From assembly GCA_036795455.1 (NCBI GenBank), contig DAIRET010000189.1, positions 1 through 5,277 of the forward strand: a stretch of 5,277 bases of DNA. The letters run 5' to 3'. The position numbers were made by a program, and so were the translations under genes. Below are positions 1 through 5,277 of this stretch, one piece after another. The notes beneath the pieces were generated by a model. The model did not search any database. It was not told the origin of the DNA and worked only from the letters and a program-made list of their open reading frames with translations. How positions within the stretch are numbered: position 1 is the stretch's first letter; every line of letters begins with the position of its first letter. Source of the DNA: DAIRET01 sp036795455. Its GTDB lineage: Bacteria; Bacteroidota; Ignavibacteria; Ignavibacteriales; Ignavibacteriaceae.

Positions 1-924
1 TTAGGAAGCATTTACATTTTTGTAAATTGGGGACAAACACAACTTTGGGTTGATTATATTAATAATCCTGTTTTTTCAAATTCGGGGAATTATTGGGACT
101 ATTATGATGTAAGGAGTCCCAAAATAATCATTGATAACAATCAATTTAAGATGTGGTATTCAGGGATGGCAAATGGCGGCGTTTCACATATCGGTTATGC
201 CACTTCAATGGACGGAATTAATTGGGTTAGAGTAACTTCAAACCCGGTTCTTGCACCTGGTTCATACGGTTCGTGGGATGAAACCAGTGTTTCCCCGGGA
301 GCAGTTATTAAAGAAAACACCGGCTATAAAATGTATTACACAGGGTATTCCAGTCAATCTGGTAATTGGCATATAGGATTAGCTACTTCTGTTGACGGCG
401 TTAGCTGGACAAAACATCCGTCTCCGGTAATTTGGGGTACAACCGGTTGGGAACGACAGGTGATAGCTTCTTCGATTCTTAAGATTGATGGTGTTTATCA
501 TCTTTATTTCGTAGGAAGAAACTATCCTTCTTACAAAATAGGCTTAGCTTTATCAACTGACGGTATTAACTGGACTAAATATAGCGGGAACCCGATTCTT
601 GTACCCGATATGCTCTGGGAAGGAAGTGGTATTTATTCTCCCGGGGTTGTATTAGATGGACAAGCATACAAAATGGTATATATGAATTATGTGGGTTCAT
701 CCGGTACAGCGTTTGGGCTTGCCACTTCTATTGATGGAAAGAATTGGACTAAACAAGCAAATAACCCAATTTTTACAAGAGAGCTTTCAACTAATGGATG
801 GGCTTCGATGGACATTGCATACCCGAATTACGTTAAGTATGGTGATGAACATCGGATTTACTATTGCGGATTTAATTCATCACATCTGGATAAATATAAA
901 ATCGGGTTCCTTGGGAAACCGTAA
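1..924 (+). CDS. Secreted five-bladed beta-propeller protein, glycoside-hydrolase-like (GH43/GH32/GH130 type), 5'-truncated by window
   Basis: The frame is open from base 1, so 307 C-terminal residues are present. The first ATG inside (base 151) is not the start, because the first blade begins before it. Residues 1-14 (LGSIYIFVNWGQTQ) look like the end of a signal peptide, which implies only a few missing codons and an exported protein. Five blade units follow. Each has a W-(D/E) entry (W32-D33, W92-D93, W150-E151, W206-E207; the fifth is W267-A268) and an inner/second strand of the YKMYY-G type at about 49-55, 109-115, 166-172, 223-229 and 285-290. The first four units then end with an IGLATS-x-DG-x-x-W turn (S69-W75, S130-W136, S185-W191, S243-W249). 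This is the pattern of five-bladed glycosidase propellers. D36 and D271 occupy equivalent positions (W+4) facing the predicted central channel and are candidate active-site acids. Substrate and activity cannot be read from the sequence; a non-catalytic sugar-binding propeller is possible. A terminator follows directly. Confidence 0.8.
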   Translation, partial: LGSIYIFVNWGQTQLWVDYINNPVFSNSGNYWDYYDVRSPKIIIDNNQFKMWYSGMANGGVSHIGYATSMDGINWVRVTSNPVLAPGSYGSWDETSVSPGAVIKENTGYKMYYTGYSSQSGNWHIGLATSVDGVSWTKHPSPVIWGTTGWERQVIASSILKIDGVYHLYFVGRNYPSYKIGLALSTDGINWTKYSGNPILVPDMLWEGSGIYSPGVVLDGQAYKMVYMNYVGSSGTAFGLATSIDGKNWTKQANNPIFTRELSTNGWASMDIAYPNYVKYGDEHRIYYCGFNSSHLDKYKIGFLGKP

Positions 925-946
925 CTATTTATTATTGCCATTAGTT

Positions 947-990
947 AACGGGCTGCATGATAAATATTTTGGCAGCCCGTTTTATTTTTG
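947..990 (+). terminator. Rho-independent terminator after the propeller gene
   Basis: The arms AACGGGCTGC (947-956) and GCAGCCCGTT (972-981) are perfectly complementary over 10 bp, with a 15-nt AT-rich loop and a T-rich tail (TTATTTTTG, about 981-990) on the plus-strand side. It begins 22 nt after the propeller stop codon. The minus-strand side has no T-run after the hairpin, so it should work only for rightward transcription. It separates the propeller gene from the polysaccharide operon. Confidence 0.88.
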
Positions 991-1098
991 CCCGGCAATC
1001 CTTTTTAACATGATCTTCATTGTTTCAATTTTAACTTTCCCTTTAAATCCACGTATGAATATTTTATTAATAACTCCGTAGTGGTTAAATTTGCACAT
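982..1098 (-). CDS. Doubtful 38-codon ORF or gene remnant on the minus strand
   Basis: A minus-strand ATG (1098-1096) opens a frame that ends at TAA (984-982), directly at the terminator arm. The product is basic and isoleucine/lysine-rich (ending KRIAGQK) with codons like those of real genes here. The frame stays open a further 16 codons upstream of the ATG. There is no ribosome-binding site and no recognisable family, and it would be read toward the propeller gene through a hairpin without a T-tail on that strand. It also overlaps the proposed promoter. It may be the decayed 3' end of a lost gene, or chance. Confidence 0.15.
   Translation of the reverse strand: MCKFNHYGVINKIFIRGFKGKVKIETMKIMLKRIAGQK
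1062..1093 (+). promoter_or_regulatory. Candidate Bacteroidota-type promoter for the glycan operon
   Basis: TAAATTTG at 1086-1093 matches the Bacteroidota -7 consensus TAnnTTTG exactly. A T-rich block (TTTT, 1062-1065) lies 20 nt upstream, where the -33 TTG/TTTG element is expected, but it lacks the G. Transcription would start near 1100 and leave a leader of about 70 nt before the ATG at 1170. An alternative sigma-70 reading is TTGCAC (1091-1096) with TTTAAT (1112-1117), but that spacer is only 15 nt. The location just after a terminator and before the first gene of an operon supports a promoter here; the exact elements are uncertain. Confidence 0.4.
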
Positions 1099-1129
1099 CT
1101 TAAATAAGCATTTTAATTGAATTAAACTA

Positions 1130-1144
1130 CTTACTGAAAGTAAG
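1130..1144. repeat. Small inverted repeat in the operon leader
   Basis: CTTACT (1130-1135) and AGTAAG (1139-1144) form a perfect 6-bp inverted repeat around GAA, 25 nt before the first gene's ATG. It could be an operator half-site pair or a small leader hairpin near the ribosome-binding region. Short repeats of this size occur by chance in AT-rich DNA, so function is not claimed. Confidence 0.3.
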
Positions 1145-1169
1145 ACTCATTTACCAAGCAAAACTGAAT

Positions 1170-2084
1170 ATGAATTCCGCCCCGGTTGCTTTGTTCGTAT
1201 ACAAAAGAATAGAGCACACAAAAAAAAGTATCAATACTTTAGCTGCAAATGAATTAGCCGGAAGTACCGATTTATTCATTTTTTCAGACGGCGGAAGGAG
1301 CGAACCGGACTGGCTTCATGTAAACCAGGTAAGAGAATTCTTGAAAACCGTAACCGGTTTTAAGAATGTTTCGATAATTGAAAGAGAAAAGAATTTAGGA
1401 CTCGCCAACTCGATTATAGCCGGAGTAAATGAGGTAATAAATGTTTATAAAAAAGTTATAGTTCTTGAGGATGATTTAATCTCATCACCTGATTTTTTGG
1501 TATATATGAATAACGTTCTTGATTATTATCAAAAGCATCCACACGTATTCGCGGTTTCAGGCTACGGGTTTCCCGTAAAGATACGTGATGAATACAAAAT
1601 GGATACATATTTATTGCCGGGCAGAGCAAGTTCCTGGGGATGGGGAACATGGAAAGACAGGTGGGAGAAAATCGATTGGGAGATAACGGATAAGTCAAAT
1701 TTCTTACGTAATAAAGAAACTCAAAATTCTTTTAACTATATGGGGAAAGATATGTCCCGTATGTTAGTTCAACAGTTCAAGGGTGAAATAGATTCCTGGT
1801 CGATCCGGTTTGATTACAATATGTTTAAGCAAGCCGGGTATTGCGTTTACCCGGTTAAGTCAAGAATTTTTAACTCCGGTATGGACGGCAGCGGAACGCA
1901 TAATCCAGTTACAAATATTTTTGATGTGGAAATGAGCAAGGGTGATAAAACTAACCTGGTATTTGCCGATTCACCCGATAACGAAATAGAAAAAAGTGCT
2001 CAACACTTCTTCAACTATAATTTGTCATTAACAAATAAAGTAATAACCAAACTTAAGACTTTTAAGAAATTTTTAATTAAATAG
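1170..2084 (+). CDS. GT-A fold glycosyltransferase (GT2/GNT-I-like), first gene of the operon
   Basis: 304 residues. Expected to transfer a sugar from a nucleotide donor to a glycan acceptor at the cytoplasmic side of the membrane; no membrane segment is visible. The N-terminus APVALFVYKR (4-13) is the first Rossmann-like strand of this family, which supports the ATG at 1170; no other ATG occurs in frame back to the upstream stop at 1101-1103. Landmarks: SDG (39-41), NLGLANSI (75-82), the metal/nucleotide-binding EDD in VLEDDL (98-103, DxD equivalent), SSWGWGTW (154-161), SWSIRFDYN (209-217) and NSGMDGSGTH (235-244). The last three blocks are typical of the acceptor-side half of this glycosyltransferase group in polysaccharide clusters. 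The lysine-rich tail (after about 288) may touch the membrane. No clear Shine-Dalgarno precedes it. It contains a strong hairpin at 1337-1367. Donor and linkage cannot be predicted. The next gene starts 14 nt downstream. Confidence 0.85.
   Translation: MNSAPVALFVYKRIEHTKKSINTLAANELAGSTDLFIFSDGGRSEPDWLHVNQVREFLKTVTGFKNVSIIEREKNLGLANSIIAGVNEVINVYKKVIVLEDDLISSPDFLVYMNNVLDYYQKHPHVFAVSGYGFPVKIRDEYKMDTYLLPGRASSWGWGTWKDRWEKIDWEITDKSNFLRNKETQNSFNYMGKDMSRMLVQQFKGEIDSWSIRFDYNMFKQAGYCVYPVKSRIFNSGMDGSGTHNPVTNIFDVEMSKGDKTNLVFADSPDNEIEKSAQHFFNYNLSLTNKVITKLKTFKKFLIK
1337..1367 (+). repeat. Intragenic 13-bp stem-loop with one bulge inside the first glycosyltransferase gene
   Basis: The arm ATTCTT-(g)-AAAACCG (1337-1350) pairs completely with CGGTTTTAAGAAT (1355-1367): 13 base pairs, one unpaired G at 1343 and a TAAC loop (1351-1354). 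It lies about 170 nt into the coding sequence, where it encodes part of residues 56-66. No T-run follows, so it is not an ordinary terminator. Its pairing is much longer than other hairpins seen in the operon. Confidence 0.55.
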
Positions 2085-2098
2085 GATAAGTAAAACGA

Positions 2099-3289
2099 AT
2101 GCAAAAGTATCCGAAACAGATTGGTGTAGGTGGATTAGTACTATCTGATTACGAAAAACAACTCGTTAACGAAGTACTGGATTCAAATCAATTAACATAT
2201 GGTCCAATGATGAAACGCTTTGAGGCTGAATTTGGAAAATCTCATAATTGCAAGTTCGCCCTTTATATGAATAGCGGAACATCAGCTCTCCATGTTGCCC
2301 TTGCTGCTTTGAAAGACCGGCATGGTTGGAACGATGGAGATGAAGTAATAGTTCCTGCAGTAACCTTTGTAGCTACAAGTAATATTGTACTTCATAATAA
2401 CCTGACCCCGGTTTTTGTTGATGTTGAACCGAATACTTTTAATATTGACCCGACAAAGATTGAAGAAAAAATTACAAAGAAGACCCGTGCAATAATTCCT
2501 GTCCACCTTCTCGGTTTACCGGCTTCAATGGGTTTAACAATGGAATTGGCAAAAACTTACCGCCTTTCAATTATCGAGGACTCATGCGAAACAATGTTCG
2601 CTAAATATGAAGGACAGACAGTTGGTAGTATGGGCGATATCGGGTGTTTCTCAACATATGTTGCTCATTTTCTTGTAACTGGTGTTGGAGGGATTGCAAC
2701 AACAAACAATCCCGAACTTGCAGTTGATATGCGAAGCCTTATGAACCACGGTAGAGACAGCATTTACATTAGCTCGCTTGACGATCAGGGCGTTGAAGGT
2801 GAAAAACTTCAGGAAATAATAGCAAAAAGATTTTCGTTTATTCACGTAGGACATTCGTTCAGATGTACCGAAATGGAAGCCGCTCTTGGAGTTGGACAGT
2901 TAGCCCGTTCTGCCGAGATTATAAGACGAAGAAAAGAAATTGCCGATAAGTTTACAAAGGAGCTGTCGGAGTTTGAAGATAGACTGCAACTTCCTTCATG
3001 CCCGCCGGATAGAACACATTCATACATGTTATACGGACTTGTTCTGAAAAATGAAAACAAGAGAGAGTTTGTAAACTATCTTGAAGATTTGAATATCGAA
3101 ACAAGAGACCTGCTTCCGCTGATTAATCAACCGATTTATAAAAGATTATTCGGCAATCTTGAAGCCAAATACCCGGTAGCAAAATGGTTAAATAGCAATG
3201 CTTTTTATATCGGGTGTCATTCATATATGACCGAAGAGGAAGTTGATTTTGTTATTGATGCATTCAAAAACTATTTCAGAAATAATTAG
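2099..3289 (+). CDS. DegT/DnrJ/EryC1/StrS-family PLP/PMP enzyme with His in place of the catalytic Lys (ColD-like sugar 3-dehydratase candidate)
   Basis: 396 residues, a full-length fold-type I enzyme. Family landmarks: MNSGTSALH (57-65, cofactor phosphate region), GDEVIVPAVTF (80-90), IIPVHLLG (132-139), EDSCE (160-164, with D161 expected to contact the pyridine nitrogen), NHGRD (216-220) and RCTEMEAALG (255-264). The segment FSTYVAHFLVTGVGG (184-198) aligns without gaps to the active-site segment of the downstream Lys paralogue; H190 falls exactly where the Schiff-base lysine should be, and V196 replaces the usual E of GEGG. In known members, His at this site marks sugar 3-dehydratases: ColD (GDP-4-keto-6-deoxymannose, PMP plus glutamate) and E1/RfbH ([2Fe-2S]). 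Cysteines here are scattered (51, 163, 183, 256, 301, 373), so an E1-type cluster is unlikely and ColD-like chemistry is favoured. The start follows a weak AGGA (2083-2086), 14 nt after the previous stop. The substrate is inference; a new activity of the His subfamily is possible. Confidence 0.85.
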   Translation: MQKYPKQIGVGGLVLSDYEKQLVNEVLDSNQLTYGPMMKRFEAEFGKSHNCKFALYMNSGTSALHVALAALKDRHGWNDGDEVIVPAVTFVATSNIVLHNNLTPVFVDVEPNTFNIDPTKIEEKITKKTRAIIPVHLLGLPASMGLTMELAKTYRLSIIEDSCETMFAKYEGQTVGSMGDIGCFSTYVAHFLVTGVGGIATTNNPELAVDMRSLMNHGRDSIYISSLDDQGVEGEKLQEIIAKRFSFIHVGHSFRCTEMEAALGVGQLARSAEIIRRRKEIADKFTKELSEFEDRLQLPSCPPDRTHSYMLYGLVLKNENKREFVNYLEDLNIETRDLLPLINQPIYKRLFGNLEAKYPVAKWLNSNAFYIGCHSYMTEEEVDFVIDAFKNYFRNN

Positions 3290-3297
3290 AGTATCTT

Positions 3298-3984
3298 TTG
3301 GAAGAGAGACCGCGCACTCAAAAGGATTTCGACAATTGGTTTGCCCAAAGCAACGGAGACCCTTGGAATTATAACTGCAAGAGTATAAAAAACAGACTTG
3401 ATGAATCCTTAGGTTTTGTAAAAAAATATGTCCCGGTAGATTTCACAGGTAATTTAATAGAACTCGGTGCCTTTAACGGCGACTTTACACTCAAACTATG
3501 TAATCATTTTCGGTTTGCAAAGATTTTTGCAAATGATATTTCGGAAATAGCGATTATCCAGGCTAAAGAAAAACTAAAATCGATAAACAATGTTACGTTT
3601 GTTCTCCAGGATTTATTGAATTTCAATTCCGGTAATATTGACGGTGTAAAAAAAGAGACCGTCATTTTCCTGCTTGAATGTCTCTATTATCTTAAAGAGG
3701 AAGAAAGATTTCCGGCGATAAAAAACCTTAAAGATAACTATCCGGATGCTCCACTGTTTTGCTCGGCTCCAATAATAGGGAAGCCCTATTTTACCGAGGA
3801 TAGTTTGATATTAATGATGAAACATGCGGGCTACTATTTAGAAAATTTCAAGGTGCTTAATCTTAGAAAATTCGGCAGGTTCAGATATTTACTACTCCCA
3901 TTTGCAAATATTTTTTCGGCAATTCGGAAAGCAATTGCCAACCAGGTAATTTATTATTTTAAACCTTATGAGGATAAAAATTGA
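3298..3984 (+). CDS. Class I SAM-dependent methyltransferase, NodS-like; probable sugar methyltransferase
   Basis: 228 residues from a TTG start. TTG at 3298 is the only plausible start, because an in-frame stop lies at 3283-3285 and no in-frame ATG occurs before the conserved domain. It begins 8 nt after the upstream stop. SAM-binding landmarks: motif I ELGAFNGDF (55-63), the acidic residue at the end of the second strand in FANDIS (77-82, D80), QDLL (104-107, D105) and ECLYYL (127-132) as the strand-4 region. An N-terminal DPW (21-23) about 30 residues before motif I is also seen in NodS-type N-methyltransferases; family placement is from pattern recognition only. Lying between two nucleotide-sugar PLP enzymes, it most likely methylates an amino or hydroxyl group of the sugar being made, or of the finished glycan. 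The C-terminal part (about 190-228) is basic and hydrophobic and could be a lid or membrane contact. Its stop overlaps the next start by 4 nt. Confidence 0.8.
   Translation: MEERPRTQKDFDNWFAQSNGDPWNYNCKSIKNRLDESLGFVKKYVPVDFTGNLIELGAFNGDFTLKLCNHFRFAKIFANDISEIAIIQAKEKLKSINNVTFVLQDLLNFNSGNIDGVKKETVIFLLECLYYLKEEERFPAIKNLKDNYPDAPLFCSAPIIGKPYFTEDSLILMMKHAGYYLENFKVLNLRKFGRFRYLLLPFANIFSAIRKAIANQVIYYFKPYEDKN
3970..3974 (+). promoter_or_regulatory. Shine-Dalgarno GAGGA deciding the TTG start at 3981
   Basis: GAGGA lies inside the last codons of the methyltransferase gene (encoding Glu-Asp), 6 nt before TTG at 3981. Together with an in-frame stop at 3975-3977, it fixes the aminotransferase start at that TTG. 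The arrangement suggests translational coupling. Confidence 0.65.
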
Positions 3985-5069
3985 TACCACAAATTCAACC
4001 ATGGATTGACGGCGAAGAACTCGAACAACTAAAGCGAGTTATTGATTCTACTTTTGTTACCGAACATAAGTTAACTGAAGAGTTCGAAGAAATTACGAAA
4101 GAACTTACAGGCTCTAAACATGCAATTTCAATGTTCAATGGAACGGTTGCGTTATATTCATGCCTAAAAGCATTGGAAATAGGTGCGGGAGATGAAGTGA
4201 TTGTCCCGAATATTACATTTATTGCCACAGCCAATGCAGTTTTAATGACAGGAGCGAAACCGGTATTCTGTGAAATCAGAGAAGATACATTTTGTCTTGA
4301 TGTTGATAAAGCTGAACAATTAATTACTGAAAAAACAAAAGCAATTATGCCGGTTCATTTATATGGACAGGCGGCTGACATGGACGCAATTATACCCTTT
4401 GCACAGAAACATAATCTTTTCATAGTTGAAGATGCCGCTCAAGGAGTTGGAGTAAAGTTTAACGGAAAACACACAGGGACTTTCGGTGAACTTGGAATTC
4501 TTTCCTACTATGGGAATAAAACAATAACTACCGGTGAAGGTGGAATAGTTCTAACTAACGATGATGAACTTGCTAAAAGATGTTACAGGTTAAAGAATCA
4601 CGGGCGGGATAAAAAGGGTGTTTTCGTTCATGAACATCTCGGATTTAATTTTTCGTTTACTGAAATGCAAGCGGCAATCGGGATTGCACAAATGAAAAAA
4701 CTGCCGAAAATAATCGCACGGAAAAACCAGATATACGAAAAGTATAAAAACGAACTCGTTGGAATTAATGGGTTTAATCCCGTATATATTGATCCTCGCT
4801 GTCAACCTGTTTTCTGGTTCACATCTTATCTTAGTAATGATGTAGAAGGTTTAGCCGGCTTTCTTCTGGATGCCGAAATTCAAACGCGAAGATTTTTCCT
4901 TCCGTTAAATCAACAGCCTTGTTATAACGGGGTACTTGATATTAAGGGAGATTTTTCGACAAGCAAGCGGATATACGAAAGCGGCATTTCGCTCCCTTCT
5001 TCTTATCTTTTGAAAGATGAAGAACAAGACCTTGTTATCAGTAAAATTAAGGAGTATTATTCAAAGTGA
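3981..5069 (+). CDS. DegT/DnrJ/EryC1/StrS-family nucleotide-sugar aminotransferase (perosamine-synthase-like)
   Basis: 362 residues, a normal length for C4/C3 sugar aminotransferases. It should transfer an amino group, usually from glutamate, to an NDP-keto-sugar using PLP. Landmarks: FNGTVALY (52-59), GDEVIVPNITF (70-80), MPVHLYGQAADMDAI (123-137), EDAAQ (150-154, D151 to the pyridine nitrogen), SYYGNKTITTGEGG (175-188) with the Schiff-base lysine K180, NHGRD and FTEMQAAIG. The GNKTITTGEGG block and PVHLYG resemble GDP-perosamine synthases, but substrate assignment from this alone is weak. The start is TTG at 3981, overlapping the methyltransferase TGA as TTGA and preceded by GAGGA; an in-frame stop at 3975-3977 excludes a longer form. 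It is a paralogue of the His-variant gene at 2099-3289, sharing the fold and NHGRD/TEM blocks but far diverged, so not a recent duplicate. It overlaps the next gene by 4 nt. Confidence 0.88.
   Translation: MIPQIQPWIDGEELEQLKRVIDSTFVTEHKLTEEFEEITKELTGSKHAISMFNGTVALYSCLKALEIGAGDEVIVPNITFIATANAVLMTGAKPVFCEIREDTFCLDVDKAEQLITEKTKAIMPVHLYGQAADMDAIIPFAQKHNLFIVEDAAQGVGVKFNGKHTGTFGELGILSYYGNKTITTGEGGIVLTNDDELAKRCYRLKNHGRDKKGVFVHEHLGFNFSFTEMQAAIGIAQMKKLPKIIARKNQIYEKYKNELVGINGFNPVYIDPRCQPVFWFTSYLSNDVEGLAGFLLDAEIQTRRFFLPLNQQPCYNGVLDIKGDFSTSKRIYESGISLPSSYLLKDEEQDLVISKIKEYYSK
5049..5054 (+). promoter_or_regulatory. Shine-Dalgarno AAGGAG before the GTG start at 5066
   Basis: AAGGAG is a full anti-16S match lying 11 nt before GTG 5066, within the end of the aminotransferase gene. 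The spacing is slightly long, but no other start lies between it and the in-frame stop at 5048-5050. Confidence 0.5.
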
Positions 5070-5277
5070 GGATAGGACTTAATTACTTCAATATTAATCC
5101 CGCATACAGAGGAGGAATAAATACATATACTTTAGGATTAACAGAAGGTTTTGCTGCTGTTAATAAAACCCATCAGTTTAACATTTTCGTTAAAGAAAAA
5201 GCAGTAAGTATGTTTGAAAAGTTCACCAACACTTCAAACATAAAAATCATCCCGGTAAAAGATGTATCATCATTAAA
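5066..5277 (+). CDS. GT-B glycosyltransferase (GT4-like), N-terminal fragment cut by the window edge
   Basis: 70 complete codons are visible, beginning GTG AGG ATA GGA (MRIGLNYF). The first beta-strand plus the GGINTY motif (16-21) on the following loop/helix is the usual opening of GT4-type glycosyltransferases (acceptor-side Rossmann domain). A second strand (FNIFVKE, 38-44) and a later strand (IKIIPVK, 59-65) fit the alternating pattern. The GTG start overlaps the aminotransferase stop as GTGA (5066-5069) and has AAGGAG upstream. The donor-binding C-terminal domain lies outside the window, so donor sugar and retaining mechanism are inferred only from family resemblance. Confidence 0.72.
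   Translation, partial: MRIGLNYFNINPAYRGGINTYTLGLTEGFAAVNKTHQFNIFVKEKAVSMFEKFTNTSNIKIIPVKDVSSL

Noticed and set aside
151..924. Starting the propeller gene at the ATG at 151
   Set aside because: The frame is open to base 1, and the first blade (W32, D33, RSP at 38-40) is encoded before 151, so the gene begins upstream of the window.
689..1081. A 130-codon plus-strand frame overlapping the end of the propeller gene
   Set aside because: It is out of frame with the clearly repetitive propeller, runs through the terminator hairpin and shows no domain pattern.
1563..1577. Inverted repeat TACGGG-TTT-CCCGTA in the first glycosyltransferase gene
   Set aside because: It has only 6 bp inside coding sequence, with no flanking signal.
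3774..3790. Inverted repeat AATAGGG-AAG-CCCTATT followed by a few T in the methyltransferase gene
   Set aside because: It has only 7 bp and a short T tail, lies mid-gene with the frame continuing, and is likely chance rather than a terminator.
3968..3970. ATG just upstream of the aminotransferase as a possible start
   Set aside because: It is not in the aminotransferase frame and cannot be used for it; the TTG at 3981 is.
1456..4805. Several minus-strand frames of 67-80 codons (for example 1456-1698, 2282-2506, 2842-3060, 3995-4234, 4590-4805)
   Set aside because: All lie antisense within well-supported plus-strand enzymes and have no recognisable motifs.
2099..5069. Tandem duplication giving rise to the two DegT-family genes
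   Set aside because: They share only family motifs, differ in the catalytic residue and length (396 against 362), and have another gene between them, so recent duplication is not supported.

Overview
This 5.3 kb window is AT-rich and all of its convincing genes read left to right. It holds the 3' part of a secreted beta-propeller protein gene, a strong intrinsic terminator, and then the first five genes of a surface-polysaccharide or glycan-modification operon that runs off the right edge. The gene content (DegT-family sugar enzymes, diverse glycosyltransferases), the AT-rich codon use and an exact TAnnTTTG promoter element suggest a member of the Bacteroidota / Ignavibacteriota-Chlorobiota group. 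This is an inference from style; there is no taxonomic marker gene here.

Left region (1-990): an open frame enters at base 1 and ends at 924. It encodes five repeats of a propeller blade of the GH43/GH32/GH130 type, preceded by what looks like the tail of a signal peptide, so the true start probably lies only a few codons outside the window. A 10-bp perfect hairpin followed by a T-rich tract (947-990) closes this unit. The spacer 991-1169 carries a Bacteroidota-style -7 element, a small 5'-leader inverted repeat and a doubtful 38-codon minus-strand ORF.

Right region (1170-5277), in order: a GT-A glycosyltransferase; a DegT/DnrJ/EryC1/StrS homologue whose catalytic lysine is replaced by histidine (ColD-like 3-dehydratase signature); a class I SAM-dependent methyltransferase with NodS-like features; a DegT-family aminotransferase with an intact lysine (perosamine-synthase-like); and the start of a GT-B (GT4-like) glycosyltransferase. 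Gaps between genes shrink from 14 to 8 nt and then become 4-nt start/stop overlaps (TTGA, GTGA). The last three genes start with TTG, TTG and GTG, so this is clearly one transcription unit.

How they may work together: the His-variant enzyme could remove the C3 hydroxyl of an NDP-4-keto-6-deoxyhexose, the Lys enzyme could aminate C4, and the methyltransferase could N- or O-methylate the product. The two glycosyltransferases would then build it into a polymer or onto an acceptor. The set resembles the late steps of forosamine synthesis in logic (3-dehydrase, aminotransferase, N-methyltransferase), but the 3-dehydrase here lacks the clustered cysteines of the [2Fe-2S] enzymes and looks ColD-like. 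The sugar identity is inference. No nucleotidylyltransferase or 4,6-dehydratase lies in the window, so those genes would have to be elsewhere.
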